Origin: Macrocystis pyrifera
Taxonomy: Eukaryota; Sar; Phaeophyceae; Laminariales; Laminariaceae
Length of the DNA stretch: 64,000 nucleotides
Assembly (NCBI GenBank): GCA_031763025.1
Contig: JASSKH010000007.1
Coordinates: 233,276-297,275 of the forward strand
Reading direction: 5' to 3'
Below, in pieces: positions 56,101 to 62,410 of this stretch (the first letter of the stretch is position 1; every line of letters begins with the position of its first letter). A program made the translations under genes and the position numbers. The notes under the pieces are model-generated. The model was not told the origin of the DNA and ran no database searches. It saw only the letters and a list, made by a program, of their open reading frames with translations.

Positions 56101-58224
56101 TGCATACTCAGGGAATCTTCTTGCACAAAAAATTGATAAGCGGAAAGCGCGAGAGCGTGAGTTATAGCTACATTCGATGAAAATCGACGAGCAGTGGGAA
56201 TGCTGAACCCTATGCGCCACAAAAAATAAGGCACGTACCCGGGGGGAGAAGGGACGACACCTGTGACCACGGCTTGTCCACAAGATCGCTGAGGATAAAA
56301 CCTCCTACGAGTTAGACCTATGCCACTGGAAGCGCAAAGTTCCCATAAAACGTTTATTCCAAAGATACCCGTCATAAGTCTTCGGCTACAGATTGCCATG
56401 GGCACGTTTCTTCCAACGGAAAGTTCTAAACTTTTGGAAAATCCCGAAAAAATCAATTCTGGGGCTGATGTTGGGCCAAGATCGGCTTCAGAAAAACTCA
56501 GGCGGATGTTTGGTTCGGAGCGGCGAGATTCCGAGTCCTCGACAGACATCGATCGTCAAAACCAACGACTGCGTCATGAATTCTAAACGGAGTGCGCTCG
56601 TTAGGGGCTCCGACCCACCCTAGGGTCACCGTGTTCACACACTGGCCAGTGACGTGTGGCGGGAGCTGGCCAGGCGGAAGATGAAAAAAACAATAAGCCG
56701 CTGGTGTGCACAAAACAGAAGATAAAATTTAACGATCCGTCTCGAATGGCAAAAAACAAGCTTTTTTTCAGGTTTGGGAGGATACCTCAAGACTCCACCG
56801 GCAAGCTCTCGAGGCCGTCATCTATACTCGTTGGTTTTGCCCAACACCAAGCGGGTTGGCCGTGGGTTAAGTCTATATCGAGATCGAGTGTCTATCGTCG
56901 CACCAGCTGATATTTATCAGCGTGTTGATATTTTGCAACGAGAGAAACCAAATTGCGCCGCCTGCAGCCGTTAGAAAAAAAAGATAAAAAAAATCAAACT
57001 TTTTTTCCCCTTTTTTCCCACAGCGGCGGTACGAGGATATTTTCGGCTGTTTTTTTTAAGCAATATTTTTTAAAGAAAACTTTTGGACTTCGCGTTTCCA
57101 TTGGCATAGGTCTTTAGGGTGGAAAGTAAAAGTGATGATTGAAAAAACAAAAACGAATTTATATCGAACGGCAATGACTTCATGTGCGAAAACGTGAAAA
57201 CAGAACAACCATCATCCTTACAGCAGTACGTACTATAGTAGTCTAAGCTCCAAGCACAACATATAGCACACTAATCAACCAGAGGTCAGAGCCCAGAACA
57301 CAGAGCACATCCCAGCCAAGGTACATATCATGTAGCTATTAATAGTACACTACACAGCTGTGTAGGATGCACGATGCACCTGCTGCCACCCGCCTGTTTT
57401 GCTGGCTGTTGGCGTTTTCAACGAACGCCTGAGGTTGCGGCGTGGCTGAAAACTGGAACTATAGTGCATTACCTACGGACTACCCAGAGTTAACTATTAA
57501 TACAGAGAGTATAAAAGTACAGCAGCATCAGATATCAGAGGGTGTATGATATCGGATGAGGTACACACTGTACTACTGCTGTCAGCATACGATTAATACT
57601 ACTGTCTGCACGTGTAAATGATGATGGGTGTATGGGTTCTTCACATTGCACCGATAGGTCTACCCGGCGACATCCAGCACCCCTGGTGTCCGTGGTCATC
57701 TTTCATGCTAGAGTAGAGATATCATACAAGCTGCGTGGTCACAAAAACTACGCCGCAGATATACTACACCGTAACGCAGTAAGGTAGAGTAGACAATGCA
57801 ACGCTATGCCATCGTACTGGATACGACAAGCCCAACACACACGCCAGCAACTCAGATACACTGAAAGATACAAAACGAGCAGCAACGAAAAAAAGGGAAA
57901 AAGAAAGAGAAAACAAAGAAGAAGAAGAAAGAAAAACATGGACAAAAATCAAGGAAGCAAACAGCAAATACTCTGAAAAGTAGACGAGAATCAAAGACAA
58001 GTCCGCAGGTAGTAATAGTAAAACCTCAGCATACAGCTCCAGGGCTACGACTACCTACAGCCGACAGCATCTGCTGCAATAAAACGCCAACTTACCGTCT
58101 TGAAATGGAGGTCGGAGAGGGTGATCTTGGCCTCCAGCAAAGAAATGTCCACATTGTCCTTCGTGAACCCGTCCAGCCAGCGCCCGCAGATCTCGTTCAC
58201 CTTCCGCTCTATGAAGCTCGTCAT
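17680..58224 (-). CDS. VPS13-like: VPS13/chorein-family lipid-transfer protein, 19 coding exons over 40.5 kb
   Basis: Nineteen exons join in frame to 4,707 nt (1,568 residues). The start is chosen at the ATG of MTSFIERKVNEICGRWL, where the chorein domain begins (residues 1-99, with SLLEAKITLSDLHFKT and KLSIDIPLTF). Residues 161-743 match the VPS13 N-terminal extended region: HVRLEEEE then PVALGICLSEMSLGLDT, NFSRYNALDE, LVDDQLGHLLRWASLWN, YYRALWKYAGNVVLRD and SEYRRLRCLLW. VPS13 proteins form a rod-like hydrophobic groove that moves phospholipids between organelles at contact sites. A 220-residue repeat interrupts this region (about 378-599). The model ends in a Ser/Ala-rich coiled-coil tail. 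The usual VAB, APT1, ATG2_C and PH-like C-terminal parts are absent, so the protein is half the usual size (about 3,000). Either it is a short paralogue or further exons were missed past the possible donor GCAG|GTAGTT at the stop. Confidence 0.85.
19035..19176 (+). repeat. 10-bp tandem repeat ACCAAGCCAG, about 13 units
   Basis: The first units are degenerate and the last nine or ten nearly perfect. Open frames through it are artefacts. Confidence 0.9.
19511..19616 (+). mobile_element. MITE family A copy
   Basis: It starts TTACGGGGGACCATAGTAA and ends TTACTATGGTGCCCCGTGA. Confidence 0.8.
19839..20000 (-). CDS. VPS13-like exon 18
   Basis: 54 codons between acceptor TTTACAG and donor GTCAGG (weak). 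VWRHFRFATRDDAFQTALGD and ATWLLRAGQTALALGVQ are compatible with two strands of the groove. Confidence 0.7.
20001..22421 (-). other. VPS13-like intron 17 contents
   Basis: 2.4 kb with ATACTCAAT-type repeats at 20,580-20,665, a CATCTCATCA-type patch at 20,995-21,058, and a TTAGGG array at 22,165-22,196. No gene is seen. Confidence 0.6.
22165..22196 (+). repeat. Interstitial telomere-type array (TTAGGG)5
   Basis: Five perfect TTAGGG units sit in an intron. They suggest that TTAGGG is the telomere repeat of the organism or its ancestor. Confidence 0.85.
22422..22733 (-). CDS. VPS13-like exon 17
   Basis: 104 codons between acceptor GGACAG and a weak donor GTTCGG. VASIVEAATAEFLDNGVFNT is followed by a Ser/Gly-rich run. 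The 3' boundary is the least certain, and reading on meets a stop after 15 codons. Confidence 0.7.
22734..23132 (-). other. VPS13-like intron 16, G-run next to the donor
   Basis: In transcript sense, the donor GTGAGG is followed by a purine-rich stretch of about 110 nt that includes an 18-nt G run (23,081-23,098). The rest of the 399 bp intron is unremarkable. Confidence 0.7.
23133..23477 (-). CDS. VPS13-like exon 16
   Basis: 115 codons between acceptor GGACCAG and donor GTGAGG. A Pro/Gln-rich loop is followed by strands (MALSSRVAGLKVVVYLNSAA) and a helix (GQLLTLFETCVKEVEGCVEL), typical of the repeating groove modules. Confidence 0.82.
23478..24436 (-). other. VPS13-like intron 15
   Basis: 959 bp. 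The donor-proximal third (24,140-24,436) is the splice-site-like tandem repeat listed separately. The acceptor-proximal part has a short TTAGGG patch near 23,546 and a T-rich run at about 23,500. Confidence 0.65.
24140..24436 (-). repeat. Tandem repeat built from the exon 15 5' splice junction
   Basis: In transcript sense the motif CGAAGTGAAGGTACA, which is the end of exon 15 plus the first bases of the intron (24,434-24,448), recurs nearly or exactly through the next 300 bp. Exact 13-mers are at about 24,329-24,341 and 24,372-24,384, with near copies at about 24,228, 24,288 and 24,215. Confidence 0.7.
24437..24666 (-). CDS. VPS13-like exon 15
   Basis: 230 nt, phase 1 in and phase 0 out, with acceptor TACCAAG (weak) and donor GTACAT. 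It is basic and Ser-rich (RRPKHKAVRQRMSFGGKGRK). The last 14 bases plus the donor are copied many times in the following intron. Confidence 0.7.
24945..25420 (+). mobile_element. tRNA-derived SINE, with nested MITE
   Basis: The head is tRNA-like: an A-box-like GGTAGGTGGTC, then a B box in a 5-bp T-stem (GTGGG TTCAAGT CTCAC). A conserved body follows (GCGGAAAGCGCGAAAGCGTGAG and TGTGACCACGGCTTGTCC), then GGAAAGTAAAAGTGATGATT and an A-rich tail. It is collinear with the copy at 56,027-57,150. A GAGCTT hexamer expansion lies near the head and MITE A is inserted at 25,254-25,358. Confidence 0.8.
25254..25358 (+). mobile_element. MITE family A copy inside the SINE
   Basis: TTACGGGGGTCCATAGTTAA at one end and its inverse at the other, flanked by TA on both sides. 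The other SINE copy shows the empty site CCTCCTACGAG, which proves a TA target duplication. Confidence 0.9.
25571..25672 (-). mobile_element. MITE family A copy, diverged
   Basis: It starts TTACGGCGGGTCATGGCAA and ends GTATGGCCCCCGTAA. The core is reversed relative to most copies. Confidence 0.7.
26597..26698. mobile_element. Hairpin MITE C with an expanded loop
   Basis: The arms CTGCAGTCCCGATTTGGGG and CCAAAAACGGGACTGCGGTCC pair. The loop contains five TCCATCAG octamers that are absent from the 73 bp copy at 6472. Confidence 0.65.
27141..27243 (-). CDS. VPS13-like exon 14, tentative
   Basis: 103 nt (34 codons plus 1 nt) between acceptor TTCCACAG and donor GTGCGC, reading QFVQAGTLLLTPWFEPHGLN. 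It was chosen because it supplies exactly the phase 1 that exon 15 needs. No family motif is certain. Confidence 0.55.
27244..28380 (-). other. VPS13-like introns 13 and 12 (around exon 13)
   Basis: Intron 13 is 565 bp and intron 12 is 443 bp. Intron 12 has three related GGTCCTCGNGCGACC / TTAAAAANAACCCT blocks at 28,130-28,275. No gene is seen in either. Confidence 0.5.
27809..27937 (-). CDS. VPS13-like exon 13
   Basis: 43 codons between acceptor TTTTCAG and donor GTGCGT. SSSFLLAVSCADTRVFGETT resembles a beta-strand pair of the groove. Confidence 0.72.
28381..28554 (-). CDS. VPS13-like exon 12
   Basis: 58 codons between acceptor GGTGTAG and donor GTGATT. It is charged, with no recognised motif (VELDERYVQGLRSERVRKQH). 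It is kept because the frame stays open and phase 0 matches its neighbours. Confidence 0.7.
29253..29359 (+). mobile_element. MITE family A copy
   Basis: TTACGGGGGTCCATAGTTAA to GGTCCCCCGTAA, flanked by TA. Confidence 0.88.
30040..30115 (+). repeat. GTCAGTA heptamer array
   Basis: About ten 7-bp units in a two-part higher-order pattern (each half ends GTAATCACTAGTC). Confidence 0.85.
31280..31500 (+). mobile_element. Diverged relative of the SINE body
   Basis: GCGCGAAAGCGTGAG, GGGAATGCTGAACCCT, CACCTGTTACCACGGCTTGT and an A-rich tail follow the order of the SINE copies. The tRNA-like head is not recognisable. Confidence 0.6.
32610..33077 (-). CDS. VPS13-like exon 11
   Basis: 156 codons between acceptor CGACAG and donor GTGAGC. 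A leading strand (ALWSIELQLEAG) is followed by an Arg-rich helix, a Ser/Gly-rich loop, and the hydrophobic VGVVGVLSLAPKAVATLMLE. It is less conserved than the earlier exons. Confidence 0.8.
33260..33505. mobile_element. MITE family B with MITE A nested inside
   Basis: The outer inverted repeats ATGGGGGGGCATAGTAATAC and GTACTACAATGCCCCCCCGA flank a body containing AGAACCCACGATGGAGCAC. MITE A sits inside at 33,372-33,478. Body relatives are at 40,931 and 43,941. Confidence 0.65.
33372..33478 (+). mobile_element. MITE family A copy (nested)
   Basis: It starts TTCCGGGGGTCCATAGTTAA and ends GTAGTCCCCCGTAA. Confidence 0.8.
33702..33808 (-). mobile_element. MITE family A copy
   Basis: The core is in reverse orientation (AATATTG...AGGTTTTTATGT). 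Ends are TTTCGGGGGTCCATAG and CTATGGACTCCCGTAA. Confidence 0.85.
34376..34417 (-). CDS. VPS13-like exon 10, micro-exon
   Basis: 14 codons (ETADSKQLKPKLLQ) between acceptor TGTACAG and donor GTGAGC. It is accepted because both sites are strong and phase 0 is kept on either side. It could be an optional exon. Confidence 0.6.
34674..34793 (-). CDS. VPS13-like exon 9
   Basis: 40 codons between acceptor GTGGCAG and donor GTAACT. LPREDVLAAWGLVERRTLRW then ETRQSAGVKVALDEA fits the family L..E..L..LE..L..E.I...R..A helix. An AG 27 bases upstream would read into a stop, so it is not used. Confidence 0.75.
35577..36085 (+). repeat. Direct duplication, two units of about 225-275 bp
   Basis: GAAAAACCGACCAATC, ATCGGAGGATATCA, CTGCTGCAAGGTCTG and the CAGCAGTACAGCAG tract occur in the same order in 35,577-35,850 and 35,863-36,085. 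The units differ mainly in CAG/TAC-rich microsatellite length. Confidence 0.75.
36195..36390 (+). repeat. Two copies of the ~95 bp AT-rich repeat
   Basis: The same unit as at 5695-5892, here joined to an extra block (TATCAACCACTCAATCGGTC) that is itself duplicated. Confidence 0.75.
38883..38941 (+). repeat. Purine tract (GGGA)n
   Basis: About 60 bp of G/A-only sequence dominated by GGGA units. Confidence 0.85.
39205..39450 (-). CDS. VPS13-like exon 8
   Basis: 82 codons between acceptor CTCGCAG and donor GTAAGG. SAEESEYRRLRCLLWRTWF matches the family R..Y..LYK segment that follows W.YA. The end is a Glu/Gly-rich loop. Confidence 0.87.
39451..41093 (-). other. VPS13-like intron 7 contents
   Basis: 1.6 kb with an AGT/AGC trinucleotide tract at 39,888-39,918 and a MITE B remnant with nested MITE A at 40,720-40,960. 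The 241-codon plus-strand frame at 39,723-40,448 has no domain and is not called. Confidence 0.6.
40818..40914 (-). mobile_element. MITE family A copy, one end truncated
   Basis: It starts TTACGGGGGACCATAGTAA and loses the far end after AACTATGGAT. It lies within a MITE B-like context. Confidence 0.8.
41094..41942 (-). CDS. VPS13-like exon 7 with a 220-residue acidic repeat
   Basis: 283 codons between acceptor GTGGCAG and donor GTAAGC. The ends are typical of the family (LVDDQLGHLLRWASLWN at the start, YYRALWKYAGNVVLR at the end). In between lies a low-complexity insert of about 220 residues built from units such as EDSTKDS, TTKDSAE and DITANVIED. Confidence 0.88.
41160..41825 (-). repeat. 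Coding minisatellite inside exon 7
   Basis: In forward sense, variants of GGTGCTGTCCTTGGT and GATGTCCTCGATAG repeat every 12-18 bp, always in multiples of three. They give a 220-residue Asp/Glu/Ser/Thr/Lys tract with at least two longer super-repeats (containing TTKDSAE..(I/T)EDI.ANVIED). Confidence 0.85.
41943..44127 (-). other. VPS13-like intron 6 contents
   Basis: 2.2 kb with a TCATCTTCA tract at about 42,415-42,445, a CCCTAACCC patch at 42,540-42,560, and the hairpin at 43,793-43,934. No gene is seen. Confidence 0.55.
43793..43934. repeat. 140 bp GC-rich hairpin element
   Basis: ACTATGGCCC..AGCCGGAGGCGAG is matched by the inverse CTCGCTTCCGGCTCGTGAGGG..CCATAGT. The interior has a GGAGGCCTCCGGGAGGCCTCC dyad tract. 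Confidence 0.65.
44128..44266 (-). CDS. VPS13-like exon 6
   Basis: 139 nt between acceptor GGCTCAG and donor GTATGT, restoring phase 0. It encodes the amphipathic strands VSLSKEVWGRIESMDVRFLA before the Q..LL block. The phase match on both sides supports it. Confidence 0.83.
44290..44660 (+). repeat. ACCGAATCGGAC 12-bp tandem array
   Basis: About 25-30 degenerate units. Open frames through it are artefacts. Confidence 0.85.
45457..45561 (+). mobile_element. MITE family A copy
   Basis: A near-perfect palindrome end to end, TTACGGGGGTCC to GGACCCCCGTAA, flanked by TA. It is nearly identical to the copy at 25,254. Confidence 0.9.
45713..45752 (+). repeat. ATGGT pentanucleotide array touching the exon 5 donor
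   Basis: Eight units. In transcript sense the intron begins GTACCATACCATACC right after CAG. Confidence 0.9.
45753..45921 (-). CDS. VPS13-like exon 5
   Basis: 169 nt, phase 1 in and phase 2 out, with acceptor GCACCAG. It completes GNFSRYNALDEANVL and ends at ...GLSAYFCRDAECY. The donor GTACCATACC is itself the first unit of an (ATACC)n microsatellite. Confidence 0.85.
46635..46744 (+). mobile_element. MITE family A copy
   Basis: ATGGGGGTCCATAGTTAA to GGACCCCCGTAA, with an A15 run in the core. Confidence 0.82.
47934..48027 (-). mobile_element. MITE family A copy
   Basis: TTACGGGGGATCATAGTAA to ACTATGGCCCCCCGTAA, with reversed core orientation. Confidence 0.85.
48577..48802 (-). CDS. VPS13-like exon 4
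   Basis: 226 nt, leaving phase 1, with acceptor ATCTGCAG and donor GTGAGC. GAHVRLEEEE and PVALGICLSEMSLGLDT correspond to the family NVHIRYED and P.ALGI.L..LS..T motifs. Confidence 0.88.
48992..49174 (-). CDS. VPS13-like exon 3
   Basis: 61 codons between acceptor CCCGCAG and donor GTGAGC. It covers the helical linker and the strand before the HVRYED-like motif (VEATHKVIQKLEVTVK). Confidence 0.85.
49277..49610 (+). mobile_element. Fragment of the TIR transposon seen whole at 56.3 kb
   Basis: The left end and several internal blocks (GGAAAGTTCCAAACTTTTGG, GGGCCAAGATCGGCTTCAG, CCAAGCGGGTTGGCCGTGG) align with 56,315-56,900. Relative to that copy, the interval between the GGCGGATG block and the TTCAAGGCCGTCATC block is absent. 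The right end is missing. Confidence 0.75.
50154..50257 (+). mobile_element. MITE family A copy
   Basis: TTACGGGGGTCCATAGTTAA to TATGGACCCCTGTAA, flanked by TA. Confidence 0.9.
50815..50929 (+). mobile_element. MITE family A copy
   Basis: TTACGGGGGTCCATAGTTAA to TATGGACCCCCGTAA, flanked by TA. It has a short extra GAGTATG in the arm. Confidence 0.9.
52126..52293 (-). CDS. VPS13-like exon 2 (chorein)
   Basis: 56 codons between acceptor TTATAG and donor GTGAGG. FFYVGKLSIDIPLTFNFNKP followed by VKVAVSDVLAVV matches the chorein G.LGKL.L.IPW...PV.V...DV pattern. Confidence 0.9.
55255..55515 (-). mobile_element. Inverted fragment of the retroelement tail (see 2304-2540)
   Basis: The reverse complement runs collinear with 2304-2540, with small gaps. 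No coding part or LTR is recognised next to it. Confidence 0.75.
56027..57150 (+). mobile_element. tRNA-derived SINE split by a TIR transposon
   Basis: The head (GGTGGCTTGGTAGGTGGTCC, T-stem GTGGG/CTCAC with TTCAAGT loop) and the body match 24,945-25,253. The 3' end (GGTGGAAAGTAAAAGTGATG then A-rich) resumes at about 57,117. Without the insert the SINE is about 320 bp. Confidence 0.8.
56315..57112. mobile_element. 798 bp non-autonomous DNA transposon with ~28 bp TIRs
   Basis: The left end GACCTATGCCACTGGAAGCG is the inverse of the right end CGTTTCCATTGGCATAGGTC. It is flanked by TTA on the left and TTTA on the right, compatible with a 3-bp TTA-type target duplication (PIF/Harbinger-like, tentative). 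No transposase frame is present. Its position inside the SINE dates it as younger than that SINE. Confidence 0.8.
58096..58224 (-). CDS. VPS13-like exon 1 (chorein start)
   Basis: 43 codons from ATG to ACG with a GTAAG donor. It reads as the chorein N-terminus, an amphipathic helix followed by the first strands (NVDISLLEAKITLSDLHFKT). It joins in phase 0 to exon 2 across a 5.8 kb intron. Confidence 0.88.
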
Positions 58225-58467
58225 TAGCAACAGAAACCTGGTACCAAGCTGAGCCAGTAGACTAGTTTACGCCTTTTGCGTGTATGTCTGTCTCCCTTGC
58301 CTGTCTGCCCATGTCACACGGCACACCCGAACACACGCACGGAACAAAATTAGAGTCAAGTGTACTTGTATTTAGGGTACAGTTCGATGAGACCGCCAAA
58401 AATCAACACTCGAGTCACCAAAAACACACAAAACTGCTGTCGCCGAGACGGGACGGCAGTTTCGATC
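58225..58467. promoter_or_regulatory. Region upstream of the VPS13-like start
   Basis: It should contain the 5' UTR and promoter of the minus-strand gene. No TATA-like or other defined element could be assigned. A CTTGGTACCAGG run lies 10-20 bases before the ATG. Confidence 0.3.
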
Positions 58468-58469
58468 CC

Positions 58470-58862
58470 TACTGTAGGGCTGTGAGTTAGCTCACTACAA
58501 CTGGCCGACTATTATTATTAATAGCTTTTAGTTGGCTACGTATTACAGTATCAACTATCTGACTACGTGGGTTTCCTTGTTTGTAGGAAGGCTTATTTGT
58601 ACGGCAGTGAGTAGCTCACCACAAGCCGCCGACTAGTTAGTAGTCGGCTAGGCAATGCAGGTAGTTAGTTGCAACAGTGTCAAGTGTCTGACTATTTGGG
58701 CTTCCTCGTTCGTAGGAAGGCTACTTCGTAGGGCTGTAAGTTGGCTCACTACAAGTCGGCGACTAGTTGTTAGTTGGCTAGGCAGTGCCGTTATACAGTT
58801 GCAGCGGCGCCAACTATCTGACTATTCGGGTTTCCTTGTTCGTAGCAAGGCTCGTTTGGTTC
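58470..58862 (+). repeat. Three tandem units of about 122-130 bp
   Basis: Each unit reads GGGCTGTGAGTTAGCTCAC, then a GCCGACTAGTTAGTAGTCGG-like dyad, then ACTATCTGACTA..GGGTTTCC and GTAGGAAGGCT. Unit starts are near 58,477, 58,600 and 58,729. Confidence 0.85.
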
Positions 58863-60375
58863 ATCGCATATGTTTCGTGCGTAAAATGAAGTTAGTTGTG
58901 TGTATTTTTTGCCTCAGGCGACGCCTTTAGCGGCATCCTTCGGATCTCGCGCCCCTCCCCTCTTGCTGGAGGGGGGAGGGTGGGGGTGGCTCGTTTCGCT
59001 AGCTTGACTTATTTCGACCAAAAAACAGTTACTCGGCACCCAACCAATCGCTAGCCGTGGAGCATAGCAAACGCACAGCCTCATTCCTTGAAGGCACACT
59101 ATTAACAGTAGAGTGATCAAAAGTGCCTGGATCAATTGGCTCACTCCAGTAACGTCACAACCCTGCTCCATGCCGCAGACAGTCCGGAGTTCGTTCAATA
59201 CGGAGGGCGAAATCACAACTACACAGACACACATGTTTCATTGATACTGCTATTACACACTTCTGCGCGAGGTACTGTAGTCAGAGGGGGAGGGGTGTGT
59301 ACTCCTGTCGTGCATGGCCGTAGTTGTATAAGGCGGGAGGGAGGGATTGTGTTGGCGTTTGCTCCCCGTGGCTTTTCACGCTTGTTTTTTTTTACTGAGT
59401 GTACCGGAGGTGATTGAAGCCATTCGGGGAGCACTTGAGATGGCTTCAATAATAGTCTATCTTGATAGATCCATTTAGATCTTCAGTAAAGACAGGCAGC
59501 TTGTAGCAATCGAGTATTTTCGTATTATTGATAGTGGTGTTGGTAGGTGCGTCCGGCATAGGTGGATCATGGCATAGCTATAGCAGGCGCTGCGAGTGAG
59601 GCTTGCTTTCGTTGTACTTGGCTATCAATAGTGGGGTTAATAGGTGTTTGGCGAACTAAGTCAACTATTAAAACCGGCTTTTGCCGACAAAACTCAGGCC
59701 AGCAAAGTGAGCCTAGGCCCCACCCCCCCCTGGCCGAGGGAGGGGGGCCCACGGGAGACGCCCCCGGAGAATCCAGCCGGGGACGCCGCCGAAGGAAACA
59801 TATCCAACATTTTTGGTTATTTTGGCATTCGGCTTCATTTTACGTCCAACAGCAGTATATTCGGGACAGCTGCCGTAGTACCAAGTCAACCATTTACTCA
59901 TCGGCGACATATACGAGTCAGCCAAATCAGAGCCCTAGACAGCACTTCACGGCAATAGCTACTATTAATAGCATGCTGAAGCCGGTAGCATACGGTGGGA
60001 AGCAGTGTAGACACGGCGGCCATGTCGCGCGCTCGTATAAGCTATTCTTACAGCAGTGCAGCAGTGCAGCGACACGTCATTTACCGGTATGGTATACCTT
60101 GTTTTCTTTTTTGATCGCACTTGGCATGTGCCCATTGCCTTTTTTTCGTTTTTGTGCGATGTGCATGTACACCGATAGGTAGGTCGTCGAACTGGCTACC
60201 CTGCATTCTGTCTTTCAGGCACCCCGACTGAGCTGTGCTTTGTGCTCTGTTTTACCTAACATGTACAGACCCCACTATTACCAGAACTACCCCCCCCCTC
60301 CTGGATATTACTCGTATTAGTACGCGCGACGGAAGTATCACTACTCTACTGTAACAACTGCTGGTAGGATGCCTA
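58863..60375. other. Intergenic stretch, nothing recognised
   Basis: It has GC-rich CCCCTCCC/GGGAGGG patches at 58,950-58,985 and 59,718-59,750. The 206-codon plus-strand frame at 59,562-60,182 has no domain and atypical composition, so it is not called. Confidence 0.45.
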
Positions 60376-60480
60376 TTACGGGGGTCCATAGTTAACGGGA
60401 CCAAATTTTGTTAGTAAAAATAGGCAAATATATAGGTTTTTACGTGCACCATAGGTCCTGTTAACTATGGACCCCCGTAA
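60376..60480 (-). mobile_element. MITE family A copy
   Basis: TTACGGGGGTCCATAGTTAA to GGACCCCCGTAA, flanked by TA, with reversed core orientation. Confidence 0.9.
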
Positions 60481-60483
60481 TAG

Positions 60484-60640
60484 TATGACTCGTATGACTA
60501 CAGTAGAATGACTAGTATGACTACAGTAGTATGACTACAGTAGTATGACTAGTATGACTAGTATGACTAGAATGACTAGTATGACTACCATGTAGTATGA
60601 CTAGAATGACTAGTATGACTAGCATGACTAGCATGACACA
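60484..60640 (+). repeat. AGTATGACT/ACAGTAGTATGACT array
   Basis: About 14 units of a 9-10 bp motif start directly after the MITE. Confidence 0.85.
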
Positions 60641-62408
60641 GGTTGCAAATATGAGGTTCAACGAAATTCTACTGCTGTAGATCTCACCACTGACATCTTA
60701 TTTTACAAATAATCCTGCCCCTAGCTAGGCTCCAGAGTGACCGATTTGATGGACTCCTGCTGCTTTTCGTGACCACGGGCTACTGTTTAAAAAGAACAAT
60801 TAACTACTGTACATCACCGACATAATGCTGGTAAACGCACCGGGGGGACGCTATCTATGATTTTCCGAGCGCAAAAAGGCGACCCGGCGCGTTTACCACG
60901 AGCCCGGGGTGTATTCTGGGAAAACGTTCCTGGTGATTTCACCCCCACCGGGCGATAAAAAAGCAACAACAAACAAACTAACTACTAATAAAGGGCACAA
61001 ATTCCGTACCTTTTTCCAGGACTGACCATGGGAGGATGGTGAAAACGACGTTTTAGTGCCAAGACGCACCACCAAGCACTATTACTGTACGAACATACAG
61101 GTATTGTTGTTGTGTAGAACTGAAGGAGGCGTTGACGCCTCTATCTTGCTTGATCGTCCGAGCGGATTTGTGTCATGTTGCGTAAAACATAGATAAAAAA
61201 TCTGCTCACACACCCACTTTCTTCCCATGTCGAGCACCCCTTGCCTGCTTCCGAAACGGCTTCATTTCACGCATTCAAATCAACCGCTATAAATAGCTCG
61301 ACCCCGGGGCGTTCAGTTCAGCCCAAAGCAAATGAAGGGAGGCGTTTATCATGTGCTCGAGGCGTTTCCGTCTTTGGCTTTAGAATCTGCCCGTTTGGGC
61401 TGCAAATTAGCGCCCTGTATCATGAAGTCTGCCAGCATTCTCACGGTATGGCAACGAGCTAAATGTGTGAGATCGAAATACCCTCAAGAACAGCACTGAG
61501 AGCGACAGCACTGAGAGGACCTAGTCGGGAACGCCTGAGATACAAGGAATACTTATTTGATTATTTCTTGATTGTTTTTGTCGGCGGGCGGACACTCTTT
61601 ACGATATTTTATTTCCCATCCCCATTCACGTCTTTCGTTATTTTTGCTCCAGCTCTTTACTACCACTACAAAAAACACTACCACTACTACTCTAATACTA
61701 TTACAGTACTCGGAATTCAGTTCCAGGGTCACATGGACATAATAGATACCAACACCAAGTATAAATGAGGTAGTATGTAGGCTCTTCTCCCATCTCTCCA
61801 CTACGGTGGATGCGTTGCATGTTTATCGCTAGAAAGGTTCCCCATTTTTTTCCCTCGTCGACTCGCGTCTTACTACTGCTGTGTGTGCCCTTCCACGCTT
61901 CAATAGGCAGGTGCTCTCAACAGTTTGCGCAATTTCACACACAAAATCTCCTCTGTATAGCCTGCGGGGGTGCTCACAAAAGCACATTTGGGCACCTTAC
62001 ATGATGCAGCATGCATGCAGCAAGCACAACAACACTGGAGTGGGGCAGAGCCCCTCACCACGGACGGCCCATCACCGTGGACGGAACGCGCCTGTGGCTT
62101 CGGCAAAGCCTAGTGCACCGACATGACCTGCTGACGGGCCCCAAGCCACGAGTGTCACATAAGGTCAGGTCCTAACCCTACACATATTACTGCTATCACC
62201 CCCCGCAGTACAACCCCTCCCGAAAAGAAACCACCCCCCGGTGATTTAAAAAAACAACATTCGAACAAAGCATGCCTAAAATCACCACCCGACCACAGGA
62301 AAGCACCCTGGGATATAAACAAAAGCAAAGCGCGAACAAGTATCATCTGGTGTGTTTTATTCTTTGGGGTGGTATTAACGAGGATTTTGTGTTGTAATTC
62401 GAAAAAAA
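60641..62408. other. Intergenic stretch, nothing recognised
   Basis: No domain-bearing frames or large repeats. There are TAC/CTA-rich patches at 61,660-61,705. Confidence 0.45.
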
Positions 62409-62410
62409 AA

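Larger units (their letters stand above)
52294..58095 (-). other. VPS13-like intron 1 contents
   Basis: At 5.8 kb this is the longest intron. It holds a retroelement fragment (55,255-55,515), a SINE with a nested transposon (56,027-57,150), a short GTTAGGGTTAGGG patch at 54,283-54,297 and a purine tract at 57,888-57,937. No other gene is seen between 52.3 and 55.2 kb. Confidence 0.6.

Noticed and set aside
59562-60182. 206-codon plus-strand open frame
   Set aside because: No recognisable domain, odd composition, and it runs through CCCC/GGGG-rich patches and microsatellites. No splice-supported extension was found.
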